36,454 nucleotides of DNA from Syntrophomonas sp. (GTDB lineage: Bacteria; Bacillota; Syntrophomonadia; Syntrophomonadales; Syntrophomonadaceae): positions 1-36,454 of the forward strand of contig JAQVWS010000005.1 in assembly GCA_028709585.1 (NCBI GenBank), read 5' to 3'. Under the pieces are notes generated by a model, which did not search any database, was not told where the DNA came from, and saw only the letters and a list, made by a program, of their open reading frames with translations. Below, in pieces: positions 1 to 8,367 of the stretch. The position numbers were made by a program, and so were the translations under genes. The number at the start of each line of letters is the position of its first letter. Position 1 is the stretch's first letter.

Positions 1-320
1 CGACATCGGCTGCAGTGGATGGGCATTTTGGACGTTGTTCTTATTTTGCCCTCTGGGATGAAGAGAATGGGAGCTTTGATATTATCAGAAATATAAGGCC
101 GGATTATAGTCAGGGAGCTGGAATCGGGGCAGCTCAGGAACTCCTTCGCCAAGGAGTGGCCGTTTTAATATGCAACCGTATTGGGCCAAAAGCCTTTACT
201 GTTTTTCACAGAGCCGGAGTGAAGTTGTATTATGCACAAGAAGGTCTGAATATGGAAATGGTTCTAAAGCAATATCGGGCAGGTGAATTAAGCCCGATTG
301 AGGCTGCCAATAATATATAA
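1..320 (+). CDS. NifX/NifB-type dinitrogenase iron-molybdenum cofactor-binding domain protein (5' truncated by window edge)
   Basis: Frame is open to the window edge (..TSAAVDGHFGRCSYFALWD..). 'DGHFGRC' and the glycine-rich 'ICNRIGPKAFTVFHRAGVKLY' match the Nif cofactor-binding domain pattern. Confidence 0.8.
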   Translation, partial: TSAAVDGHFGRCSYFALWDEENGSFDIIRNIRPDYSQGAGIGAAQELLRQGVAVLICNRIGPKAFTVFHRAGVKLYYAQEGLNMEMVLKQYRAGELSPIEAANNI

Positions 321-333
321 ATAGCTATTATGG

Positions 334-1104
334 CTAGATAAGTTTATTTGCAAAATATTGCGGGGAATACCCTAGTTCTTTTGAAATATTCTTGGCTACT
401 TCAGTAACCAGGAGTATATATTGATCACACTGTTCTTTGGTTCGGGAAATTGGTGCGGTAACCGAAATAGAGGCTAATGCCTTTCCAGCGATATCACGAA
501 TAGGGGCACTAACCTCCATGGAATCAGGCACACGTTCTTCATAACTGGTGGCAAATCCACAACCTGTGACTTTTTCCAGGTCTTTTTTAAGTTTATTTAT
601 GTTGATAATTGTACCTGGGCCTATTTTTTCCAGTCTTACATTCTGTAGATAATCATCAAGCTCTCCTTGATCGAGAAAAGCCAGTATTGCTTTGCCGGCT
701 CCTCCGACGTGTAACGGTGCAATTTGTCCTGCATAGGCAATTACCCGAACATTTTTATTTCCATTGAGACAATCAATACAAAGCCGCTCATTGCCTTGTC
801 TTAAGCTCAAGTATACCGTCTCTTTACTGACTTGCCAAACGTGTTCCAGATAAGGCGAGGCTACTCTTTTCAGCTCAAGCCGATCTGAAACGGTAGCTCC
901 CAATTGTAATAAACTAATTCCCAAATTATATTTTTTTGTTTGACTAAAGCTTACAAAACCGTATTTAATCAGAGTATTTAATATTCTAAGAAGAGTTGCT
1001 TTTGATAATCCTGTATTTCGGCTTAATTCGGATAGACCCTGGACATTTTTCTTTAGAGCTGCTAATACTATTAATGCTTTTTCAACAGTACGAACCTGTT
1101 CCAT
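334..1104 (-). CDS. IclR family transcriptional regulator
   Basis: MEQVRTVEKALIVLAALKKNVQGLSELSRNTGLSKATLLRILNTL is an IclR wHTH, followed by an effector domain. Start set at ATG 1104 with upstream GGTGGTG RBS rather than the longer ORF start at 1176. Confidence 0.9.
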   Translation of the reverse strand: MEQVRTVEKALIVLAALKKNVQGLSELSRNTGLSKATLLRILNTLIKYGFVSFSQTKKYNLGISLLQLGATVSDRLELKRVASPYLEHVWQVSKETVYLSLRQGNERLCIDCLNGNKNVRVIAYAGQIAPLHVGGAGKAILAFLDQGELDDYLQNVRLEKIGPGTIININKLKKDLEKVTGCGFATSYEERVPDSMEVSAPIRDIAGKALASISVTAPISRTKEQCDQYILLVTEVAKNISKELGYSPQYFANKLI

Positions 1105-1137
1105 AAAAACACACCACCCAAAATAATATTGCCATAT

Positions 1138-1149
1138 GAGCATATGCTC
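1138..1149. promoter_or_regulatory. Perfect palindrome GAGCATATGCTC in the iclR leader (candidate operator)
   Basis: GAGCATATGCTC equals its own reverse complement; about 34 nt upstream of the iclR ATG. Confidence 0.4.
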
Positions 1150-1413
1150 TTTATTTATTAATGATAAGTATAACAAGGGAATATTATCCTGTCAATTAAG
1201 TGAAATATTTAACTTGTGAATCTGTTTGTTTGTAAACTGGAGAGGTGGGGTATGCTATATACTAGAATATTGACATATGTTCACAATTATAATAAAATCC
1301 CTTTAATGTGTTTCCTTATGAGTTCAAAAAATAGCTATTTATATGTAGTTGAACAATGATTTTAGGATTATCATGAATTACAGAATAGAATTAATGATTT
1401 GGAGTGAATTTAA

Positions 1414-1770
1414 ATGAGAATAGCAATACCTAAAGATGGAGAAATGGTTAATCAACACTTTGGCCAGAGCAGAAATTTCCTAATCGCCTCTGTGGAAAAC
1501 CAGCAAATAGTTAATCGAAAAGAGATAAGCAGTGAGTCATTACAGCATAATCATGCTGGTCTGGCCGGCTTGTTAATAAAAGAGGGAGTATCCATGATTA
1601 TCGCGGGAGGAATAGGTCAACCGGCGGCAAATGCACTTGAAGAGAAAGGTATAGAGGTTATTAAAGGTGCATCCGGCAAATGTGAAGAAGTTTTAGAAAC
1701 ATACCTTGCCGGTAACCTTAAAGACCAAAATGTTACCTGCAACCATCATGGTGAACACCATCACCAATAA
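1414..1770 (+). CDS. NifX/NifB-type domain protein with His-rich C-terminal tail
   Basis: MRIAIPKDGEMVNQHFGQSRNFLIA.. fold; tail CNHHGEHHHQ. Confidence 0.85.
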   Translation: MRIAIPKDGEMVNQHFGQSRNFLIASVENQQIVNRKEISSESLQHNHAGLAGLLIKEGVSMIIAGGIGQPAANALEEKGIEVIKGASGKCEEVLETYLAGNLKDQNVTCNHHGEHHHQ

Positions 1771-1776
1771 TTATAT

Positions 1777-1813
1777 AACCCCGGGAGAATGATCATATCA
1801 CTTTCCCAGGGTT
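1777..1813 (+). terminator. Possible terminator hairpin
   Basis: AACCCcGGGA...TCCCaGGGTT imperfect inverted repeat just after the stop codon; no strong poly-T. Confidence 0.35.
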
Positions 1814-1889
1814 GAAACTGTATTTCTATTTTATGAGCAAAACGGGTTATCTGGTTGTTTGCATGATATCAGACTGGCAAGGCAATATA

Positions 1890-2705
1890 CTAAAAAGCCG
1901 TTAAAAGTATACGTATACCAACTAAACCCAATGCCAGTGCCAGGCTTCTAACGATCCAACGACCTTTGATATGCTGTGAAATCCTAGCCCCCACAGGTGC
2001 GCCCATGATTACTCCAATGCCAATAGCCACGATTTGGCTAAGGCCCTCTGCAATCAGGCCATTACTAAAATGAACCAGGGTGGCGGAAAAAGACATAATC
2101 GCCAGCATAAAAAGAGAAGTTGCGGTGGCTAAATGTACAGGGAAGGTAAGGAGATGGATCAGTATTGGGACATGGATTATCCCGCCGCCGATCCCCATGA
2201 GACTGGAGAGGAATCCTACGCAAGCGCCAGTTGTTAATCCTATAGCCGGATTAAATGAATAGTTATAGACAACCCCTTTAACGTCGGTAATTTTTCTTAT
2301 AATGGAATAGGATTTGCGGGCTCCTTTCGACCCGGAAGCTTTTTGGGGACGGATAGATATATATAAAGCTATCAAAATCAGTAAAAGTGCAAAAAATATA
2401 TCAAATAACCGCCGTGGGATGTAAGCAGTGGTGACAGCGCCGATTATCGAGGCGGGCACCACTGTACTGGCCAGCATCAGGCCGGATTTATAATCGATTA
2501 ACTTCATTCTGGCATAGGATATGGAGCCTGATAAGGCATTGAGAAATACTACCGCAAGAGAAATACTGGTAATGGTTTCGGGGCTTTTATCAGGATACAG
2601 CAGCAATAGAACCGGCACTAAGATAAACCCTCCGCCGGCACCGATCAGGGTTCCGAAACCTCCCACCAAAAATCCTAGCGGGATTAACCATATTAAAGAT
2701 TCCAG
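1890..2705 (-). CDS. TSUP family (TauE/SafE-like) membrane transporter
   Basis: Multi-TM protein with GGFILVP and GIGGGIIHVP duplicated motifs. Frame extends upstream of the called GTG (2669) to CTG 2705, adding LESLIWLIPLGFL that completes the first TM; AGGCGG lies 8 nt upstream. Confidence 0.75.
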   Translation of the reverse strand: MESLIWLIPLGFLVGGFGTLIGAGGGFILVPVLLLLYPDKSPETITSISLAVVFLNALSGSISYARMKLIDYKSGLMLASTVVPASIIGAVTTAYIPRRLFDIFFALLLILIALYISIRPQKASGSKGARKSYSIIRKITDVKGVVYNYSFNPAIGLTTGACVGFLSSLMGIGGGIIHVPILIHLLTFPVHLATATSLFMLAIMSFSATLVHFSNGLIAEGLSQIVAIGIGVIMGAPVGARISQHIKGRWIVRSLALALGLVGIRILLTAF

Positions 2706-2791
2706 TTAAAAGGCCGCCTTTCAAAGCATGTAAACACGGTGCTTTGTTTCTGTTTAAAAAGAGTGTATTTGTATTATATGCAATTTTATTA

Positions 2792-3961
2792 TTATACGTG
2801 CGGTTCTAAGTCATAATTTTTCAAGAAAAGCTCCAGTCGATCCAGCCCTTCTTTAATATCAGTCAATGAATTGGCATAGGAAAAACGGATATAACCTTCA
2901 CAATTAGCTCCAAAGTCTATACCGGGAGTTACTGCCACTTTAGCCTTATCTAATATTTCAAAAGCGAATTTATAGGAGTTGGATGTATATTTTTTGACAT
3001 TGGCCAGGGCGTAGAAGGCCCCGCTGGGATCATGGCGGGTAGCTATACCCATATGTTTAAGGCGTCCCAGTAAATACTGACGCCGCTCATTATATATACG
3101 CACCATTTCTTTAACTTCCTTTTCACAGTCACGCAGGGCAGCTATGCCGCCTTCTTGAGCATAGGAAGAGGCACAGATAAAAAAGTTTTGCTGCATTATT
3201 TGCATAGCGCGTATAAATTGCCGAGGGGCAATGACATATCCCAGGCGCCACCCGGTCATGGCATACAGCTTGGAAAAGCCATTTATCACAAAAGCCTGGT
3301 CGGTAAACTCTAAAATGCTATGTTCTTCACCTTCGTAAACCAATCCGTCATATATCTCATCGGAGATAATCATCTGATCCAATTCTGCCAGAGAGCGAAG
3401 GTCGTTGGCGCTTAATACTGTTCCGGTAGGGTTGTTGGGAGAGTTGACCATGATTGCACGAGTCAAAGGACTCATACGGTTTTTAATAGCTTCGGTACGG
3501 TACTTGAAACCGTCCTCCTCATTAACCGCAACATTGATCGGCTGCCCACCTACATAACGAATAAAATTCGGATAGCAGGAGTAGTAGGGGTCCGGCAGAA
3601 TAACCTCTTCGCCTTTTTCTAAGAGGGATGAGAAAATCAACAGCATAGCCGGTGACGTACCCGAGGTTACCATGATCTGCTCGGGGGAGATTTCTACCCG
3701 GTATTTATTCCAGTAATAGCGGGCGATTTCTTCTCGCAAGGTAATTTTGCCCATACTGTGGGTGTAATGGGTATCGTTCTCAATAATAGCTTTAAGAACG
3801 GCTTCCTTGGCCGGTTCGGGGGTGGCAAAATCCGGTTCGCCTAATTCCAGGTGAATAATATCCTCACCCTGAGCCATCATAGATTGCGCTTTCTCCAGTA
3901 CCTCCATGGCAATAAAAGGGGATAATTGAGCGGTTCGAGAAGATGATCCTGACTTATTCAT
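2792..3961 (-). CDS. PLP-dependent class I/II aminotransferase (aspartate aminotransferase-like)
   Basis: MVNSPNNPTGTVLS, SDEIYDGLVYEG, NGFSKLYAMTGWRLGY motifs. Confidence 0.92.
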   Translation of the reverse strand: MNKSGSSSRTAQLSPFIAMEVLEKAQSMMAQGEDIIHLELGEPDFATPEPAKEAVLKAIIENDTHYTHSMGKITLREEIARYYWNKYRVEISPEQIMVTSGTSPAMLLIFSSLLEKGEEVILPDPYYSCYPNFIRYVGGQPINVAVNEEDGFKYRTEAIKNRMSPLTRAIMVNSPNNPTGTVLSANDLRSLAELDQMIISDEIYDGLVYEGEEHSILEFTDQAFVINGFSKLYAMTGWRLGYVIAPRQFIRAMQIMQQNFFICASSYAQEGGIAALRDCEKEVKEMVRIYNERRQYLLGRLKHMGIATRHDPSGAFYALANVKKYTSNSYKFAFEILDKAKVAVTPGIDFGANCEGYIRFSYANSLTDIKEGLDRLELFLKNYDLEPHV

Positions 3962-4237
3962 AAAAAACTCCTTGATTTTGATTTTCTTTTAATTCTATAT
4001 AACGGCGCTGGCAAAGTCCAGCTATTGTTAAAGCAGCAATTAACTGCAATATACTCATGAATTAAAGGTATCCATTACCAATGTTTTGATAGGAGACCAT
4101 GTATATAGAAATGCCATCCATGATAACTTATGGTAAACAGAGATGGCAGAGTATACGATGTTTAAGAAATTGTTCAGATTGTTTAACAACTATAACAGTT
4201 GTCTTTGATATATGATTGTATTTATGATATATTTAAT

Positions 4238-4325
4238 GGGTCATGTAACTGGCGGAATCGGGATTTATAGGGAGCAGATCAGGTTATCGACCGCCTGGGT
4301 AGATTTGTATTTACTCAGGTTTTTT
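4238..4325 (+). promoter_or_regulatory. ZTP (pfl) riboswitch with transcription-terminator expression platform
   Basis: gggtcatgtaactggcggaa...gggagcagatcagg...ccgcctgggta matches the pfl-motif core (GGGUC..ACUGGCG...CCGCCUGGGC). The next hairpin CCTGGGTA(4294-4301)/TACTCAGG(4312-4319) plus TTTTTT reuses the 3' aptamer strand. Sits immediately upstream of an AICAR transformylase. Confidence 0.9.
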
Positions 4326-4350
4326 GCATTAATCTTCAGGAGGTTTTGTA

Positions 4351-5526
4351 ATGGCTAATTCAGAAATATTACTGAAATATGGATGTAATCCCCAACAAAA
4401 ACCGGCTCGTATTTATGGTAAGCAAAAGGCTCTGCCGATTAAAATACTAAATGGTAATCCCGGTTATATAAATTTTATGGATGCTTTTAATTCCTGGCAG
4501 CTGGTCAAGGAATTAAAAATTGCCACTGGCTTACCTGCAGCAGCCTCATTTAAACATGTAAGTCCTGCTGGCGCGGCCGTAGGCTTGCCGCTCAATGAAG
4601 CCTTAAAGGAATCCTATTTTATTGCCCAGCAGGAATTATCTCCGGTTGCAGCAGCTTACGTACGAGCCAGAGGTGCAGACAGGATGTCATCTTATGGTGA
4701 CTGGGCGGCTATAAGTGATACCGTCGATTCATCAGCAGCTCACATTCTTAAAGGAGCGGTTTCTGATGGCATAATTGCCCCTGGCTATACTGACGAAGCT
4801 CTGGCTATTTTAAAACAAAAGAAAAAGGGCCAGTATTGCATAATTGAAATGGATTGGGATTATGAGCCGGAGGAGATTGAGACCCGGGAGATATATGGTA
4901 TATGTTTCGAACAGAAGAGAAATAATGCTAAAATCGACGAGGAACTGCTAACTCATATTGTTAGCCGCAATAAGGAAATACCTGATTCAGCCCGGCGGGA
5001 TTTAATTATATCCATGATTACATTAAAATATACCCAGTCCAATTCGGTTTGTTATGTTTTGGACGGGCAGGTAATCGGCGTAGGAGCAGGGCAGCAATCA
5101 CGGATTCACTGCACCAGATTAGCCGGCTCAAAAGCAGATATCTGGTATTTGAGACAGCATCCCTTAGTGCTGGGATTACCCTTTAAAAAGGGGATCGGCC
5201 AACCGGAACGTGATAATGTTATAGATCAATACTTAAGAGATGATGTTACTGCCAAGGAAATAAGCAACTGGAACAATGTGCTGAATAGTATCCCGCAGAG
5301 ATTGACGATCGAAGAGAAGGAAGTCTGGTTAAGCAGCTTAAGGGGGGTATCCCTGGGCTCGGACGCCTTTTTCCCTTTTCGTGACAATATTGACCGGGCT
5401 GCCCGGAGCGGGGTCAAATTCATCGTACAGCCCGGAGGTTCAATCAGAGATGATATAGTGATTGATGCCTGCAATGAATATGATATGGTTATGGCTTGCT
5501 CAACCCCCAGGCTATTTCACCACTAA
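4351..5526 (+). CDS. Standalone phosphoribosylaminoimidazolecarboxamide (AICAR) formyltransferase, lacking the IMP cyclohydrolase domain
   Basis: LLKYGCNPQQKPARI, ATGLPAAASFKHVSPAGAAVG, VGAGQQSRIHCTRLAG, SLGSDAFFPFRDNIDRAARSGVKFIVQPGGSIRDD: AICAR transformylase half of PurH. Confidence 0.93.
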   Translation: MANSEILLKYGCNPQQKPARIYGKQKALPIKILNGNPGYINFMDAFNSWQLVKELKIATGLPAAASFKHVSPAGAAVGLPLNEALKESYFIAQQELSPVAAAYVRARGADRMSSYGDWAAISDTVDSSAAHILKGAVSDGIIAPGYTDEALAILKQKKKGQYCIIEMDWDYEPEEIETREIYGICFEQKRNNAKIDEELLTHIVSRNKEIPDSARRDLIISMITLKYTQSNSVCYVLDGQVIGVGAGQQSRIHCTRLAGSKADIWYLRQHPLVLGLPFKKGIGQPERDNVIDQYLRDDVTAKEISNWNNVLNSIPQRLTIEEKEVWLSSLRGVSLGSDAFFPFRDNIDRAARSGVKFIVQPGGSIRDDIVIDACNEYDMVMACSTPRLFHH

Positions 5527-5563
5527 TAGGGTTATAAGCATTAATTTATGAAGCAGTGAAATC

Positions 5564-5585
5564 AACCGCAGTTAAAACTGCGGTT
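5564..5585 (+). terminator. Rho-independent terminator
   Basis: AACCGCAGTT-AA-AACTGCGGTT followed by ATTCTTT. Confidence 0.75.
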
Positions 5586-5665
5586 ATTCTTTGCCAGGCA
5601 TATTTCTTCTTAATTTCTGGGAATAGCCTTCTAATAGAAAATTACAACTTTAGGCATAATACTGA

Positions 5666-5696
5666 TTGACATTAACGCAACGTAAAGGTTTATAGT
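5666..5696 (+). promoter_or_regulatory. MerR-type promoter with 19-bp spacer
   Basis: TTGACA - 19 nt (ttaacgcaacgtaaaggtt) - TATAGT, directly upstream of a MerR-family gene. Confidence 0.65.
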
Positions 5697-5719
5697 TGTT
5701 TTGTCAGGAGGTGATAACT

Positions 5720-6484
5720 ATGGAATATACGATAAAAAAGCTGGGACTGATGGCAGGTATCACCACTCGAACCTTAAGGCATTTTGATGAGATAGGCCTT
5801 TTGAAGCCTGCCAAAATAAACTCGTCAGGGTATCGTATATATGGTCAAAAAGAAGTGGACCAGTTGCAACAGATACTTTTTTATAGGCAACTGGGATTTA
5901 AACTTGAAAGGATAAGGGAGATCATAAACGCACCTACATTTGATGAAACTAAGGCTTTACGAGAACACCGTGAGGAATTGGTGCAAAAAAGAGAGCAATT
6001 GGATTTATTGATCGTCAACATTAATAAAACGCTTGCATTAAAAGAAGGGAGAATTATAATGAGTGATCAGGAAAAGTTTGAAGGTTTTAAACAAAAATTA
6101 CTTGCTGACAATGAAAAGAAATACGGTCAGGAGATACGCGAGAAATATAGCGACGAGACGGTTGACAAGTCAAATCAAAGAATGCAGGCTATGAGCCAAG
6201 AACAGTTTGCTGAAGTAACCAGGCTTACCAACGAGATTACAGAAACCCTTGAAGCGGCGCTTAAAACGGGTAATCCTGCCGGTGAACTGGCTCAGAAAGC
6301 GGCCGACTTGCATAGGCAGTGGTTAAGCTATTTTTGGGGTAAATATTCACCTGAAGCACATATAGGCGTTGCCCAGATGTATGTAGACGATCCTCGATTT
6401 ACTGCTTATTATGATGCGAATCAACCCGGAACGGCTGAATTCCTAAGAGAAGCCATCCTTATTTACGCTGAGTCTAAATCGTAG
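5720..6484 (+). CDS. MerR family regulator with TipAS-type effector domain
   Basis: MEYTIKKLGLMAGITTRTLRHFDEIGLLKPAKINSSGYRIYG MerR wHTH; C-terminal GKYSPEAHIGVAQMYVDDPRFTAYYD TipAS domain. Start at ATG 5720 after AGGAGGTGATAACT. Confidence 0.9.
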   Translation: MEYTIKKLGLMAGITTRTLRHFDEIGLLKPAKINSSGYRIYGQKEVDQLQQILFYRQLGFKLERIREIINAPTFDETKALREHREELVQKREQLDLLIVNINKTLALKEGRIIMSDQEKFEGFKQKLLADNEKKYGQEIREKYSDETVDKSNQRMQAMSQEQFAEVTRLTNEITETLEAALKTGNPAGELAQKAADLHRQWLSYFWGKYSPEAHIGVAQMYVDDPRFTAYYDANQPGTAEFLREAILIYAESKS

Positions 6485-6525
6485 TTAGCGGTTTGGCAGA
6501 AATAAGAATAATGCTAAAACAAATA

Positions 6526-6546
6526 GGAGCGCCTTACTGGCGCTCC
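6526..6546. terminator. Hairpin terminator between convergent genes
   Basis: GGAGCGCC-TTACT-GGCGCTCC perfect 8-bp stem. Confidence 0.65.
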
Positions 6547-6564
6547 GGCTGGTTTACCAAGATA

Positions 6565-6981
6565 TTACCTTCGGCAGGAAACCCTTCTGTTTACTATGAT
6601 ATTACCATCCAAAAATCCGGATGCTCTCAGGGTTGTTCTGCGGGGCCGGCGGATAGTTAAAGTCGCGGTACGCCGGCCTGAAACCCTCCGTCTCGCTGAC
6701 AAGGTAATTGTTGCCCCTAAGGTGGTTAAGCGACTTCGGCGGTTGGTTACCCTGGCATTGCTGAAAACAGCAACTACACGTCTTGTGATACCCGAACGGG
6801 TAGCAAAAACCCTGGTGGGCCTGGTTGATCTAAACGAGTATTCAAACTCTCTTCTATTGATTACTACATCGATTTCACCTCTGATTGACCCGGAAGGCCG
6901 TCTATTGCGGCAGCTGACTTCCGCACGGAAATCCGCATCGTTACGGGTATCAATTTCTCCGCGGACTATTGCATCGGCCAT
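6565..6981 (-). CDS. Hypothetical Arg-rich, Lys-free beta-rich protein
   Basis: ATG preceded by AAAGAGGTGATAAG RBS on minus strand; 33 Arg, no Lys/His/Gln/Trp in 138 aa; alternating hydrophobic beta-like pattern ending FLDGNIIVNRR. Confidence 0.75.
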   Translation of the reverse strand: MADAIVRGEIDTRNDADFRAEVSCRNRRPSGSIRGEIDVVINRREFEYSFRSTRPTRVFATRSGITRRVVAVFSNARVTNRRSRLTTLGATITLSARRRVSGRRTATLTIRRPRRTTLRASGFLDGNIIVNRRVSCRR

Positions 6982-7107
6982 CTTATCACCTCTTTTCCAT
7001 AATAAGTGGAAAATAACTCAATTACATATTATGAAAATGATGTAAGGATTGTTCCCGGGCAGGTAATTCTATGGTCTTAAAGAAGCAATTTGCTGATAAT
7101 TTCTTAA

Positions 7108-7326
7108 TTATTGGATAAATTCACGTAACACTGCCGCTAATGTTTTAAGTCCCTCTTCAATCCTGCTTTCAGGCATGTTGGAGAAATTGAAATATTCCCA
7201 TATCTGGCCTTTATTAGAATTTGGTACAATATCAATTTGTGTGATCAGGTTTTGGAACTGGCGGAGATTATTATACCCAACAGCAGACAGGAGAAGACGC
7301 GAAGCAGCTGTGTGAATTACGTCCAC
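7108..7326 (-). pseudogene. Possible C-terminal remnant of a PLP-dependent (MocR-like) aminotransferase
   Basis: YFNFSNMPESRIEEGLKTLAAVLREFIQ resembles the C-terminus of MocR/aminotransferase I proteins; the catalytic domain is absent upstream. Confidence 0.45.
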
Positions 7327-7470
7327 AGCGTTGCTGGTTATCGATGAAAACCAGACACAGGTTTATTCACATCAAAAGGAAGAGTTGGCTGGATTAGCAG
7401 AATTGATTCCGGAGTTATGAATAGAATTGGCAAAGACATCGGTACTGATGGCATAAATTTATAAAAAAAT

Positions 7471-7534
7471 GATATGCCCCCCTGAGGCAGAAAGTAAGAC
7501 AATAGATACCTACTATCAGAAAGGGGGGCATATC
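7471..7534. repeat. 64-bp element bounded by perfect 12-bp inverted repeats
   Basis: GATATGCCCCCC ... GGGGGGCATATC. Confidence 0.7.
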
Positions 7535-7589
7535 CAGGCCATAAAGTAAACGAACATAGTCCAGCAGAGAAGTTATTATTTTTAAAGAT

Positions 7590-8345
7590 CTATGTTTTGG
7601 GAAGGATTTGGTTAAGCTCCATAGGTAAGGGAAAGAGAATCGTAGTATTCTGGGTATTGGATAGCTCGGAGAGAGAACGCAGCATTCGCACCGTAAGTGC
7701 TCCGGGACTCTTGATTAGAATTTCAGCTGCATTTGCTAACTCTTCGGCAGCCTGGCGCTCACCCTCAGCCTGGATAACAGCTGCGCGGCGATTTCTTTCC
7801 GCTTCGGCCTGGCGAGCTATAGCCCGGTGCATTTCCTGGGGCAGGGTTACATCTTTAATCTCCACTGCGGTTACCTTTATACCCCAGGGGTCAGTAGAAT
7901 CATCCACGATATGCTGGATGGTCTCATTCAACTTTTCTCTTTGAGACAGGATAGTATCGAGATCAGCAGTTCCCGTTACACTGCGAAGGGTAGTTTGTGC
8001 CAACTGGTTAGTGGCTTCATGAAAGCGCTCCACATTCACTACTGCTTTGTCAGGTTCCACCACCCGGTAATATAGAACAGCATTAACTTTGCAGGTGACG
8101 TTATCACGGGTAATAACCTCCTGAGGCGGTACATCAAAAACAATGGTTCGTAAGGACATTCTGATAATCTGGTCAATAAAAGGGATTATCAGGATTAGGC
8201 CAGGGCCACGCACCCCCACCAGCCTGCCCAGGCGAAAGAGTACAGCCCGTTCGTATTCCGGTATAATCTTTATTGCCATACTTAGCACAATTACTAGAAC
8301 CACTAAAATAATAACCAGGTTTAGATACGGAGCCAGTGTTAACAT
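7590..8345 (-). CDS. Slipin / SPFH (band 7) family protein
   Basis: YERAVLFRLGRLVGVRGPGLILIIPFIDQ, VTCKVNAVLYYRV, TLPQEMHRAIARQAEAERNRRAAVIQAEGERQAAE. Confidence 0.95.
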   Translation of the reverse strand: MLTLAPYLNLVIILVVLVIVLSMAIKIIPEYERAVLFRLGRLVGVRGPGLILIIPFIDQIIRMSLRTIVFDVPPQEVITRDNVTCKVNAVLYYRVVEPDKAVVNVERFHEATNQLAQTTLRSVTGTADLDTILSQREKLNETIQHIVDDSTDPWGIKVTAVEIKDVTLPQEMHRAIARQAEAERNRRAAVIQAEGERQAAEELANAAEILIKSPGALTVRMLRSLSELSNTQNTTILFPLPMELNQILPKT

Positions 8346-8367
8346 TTAATTTTTCCTCCCATCTTAA

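Noticed and set aside
6596-7045. 149-aa plus-strand ORF opposite the Arg-rich gene
   Set aside because: No RBS at its start; the minus-strand ORF has a strong RBS and a terminator. Treated as shadow ORF.
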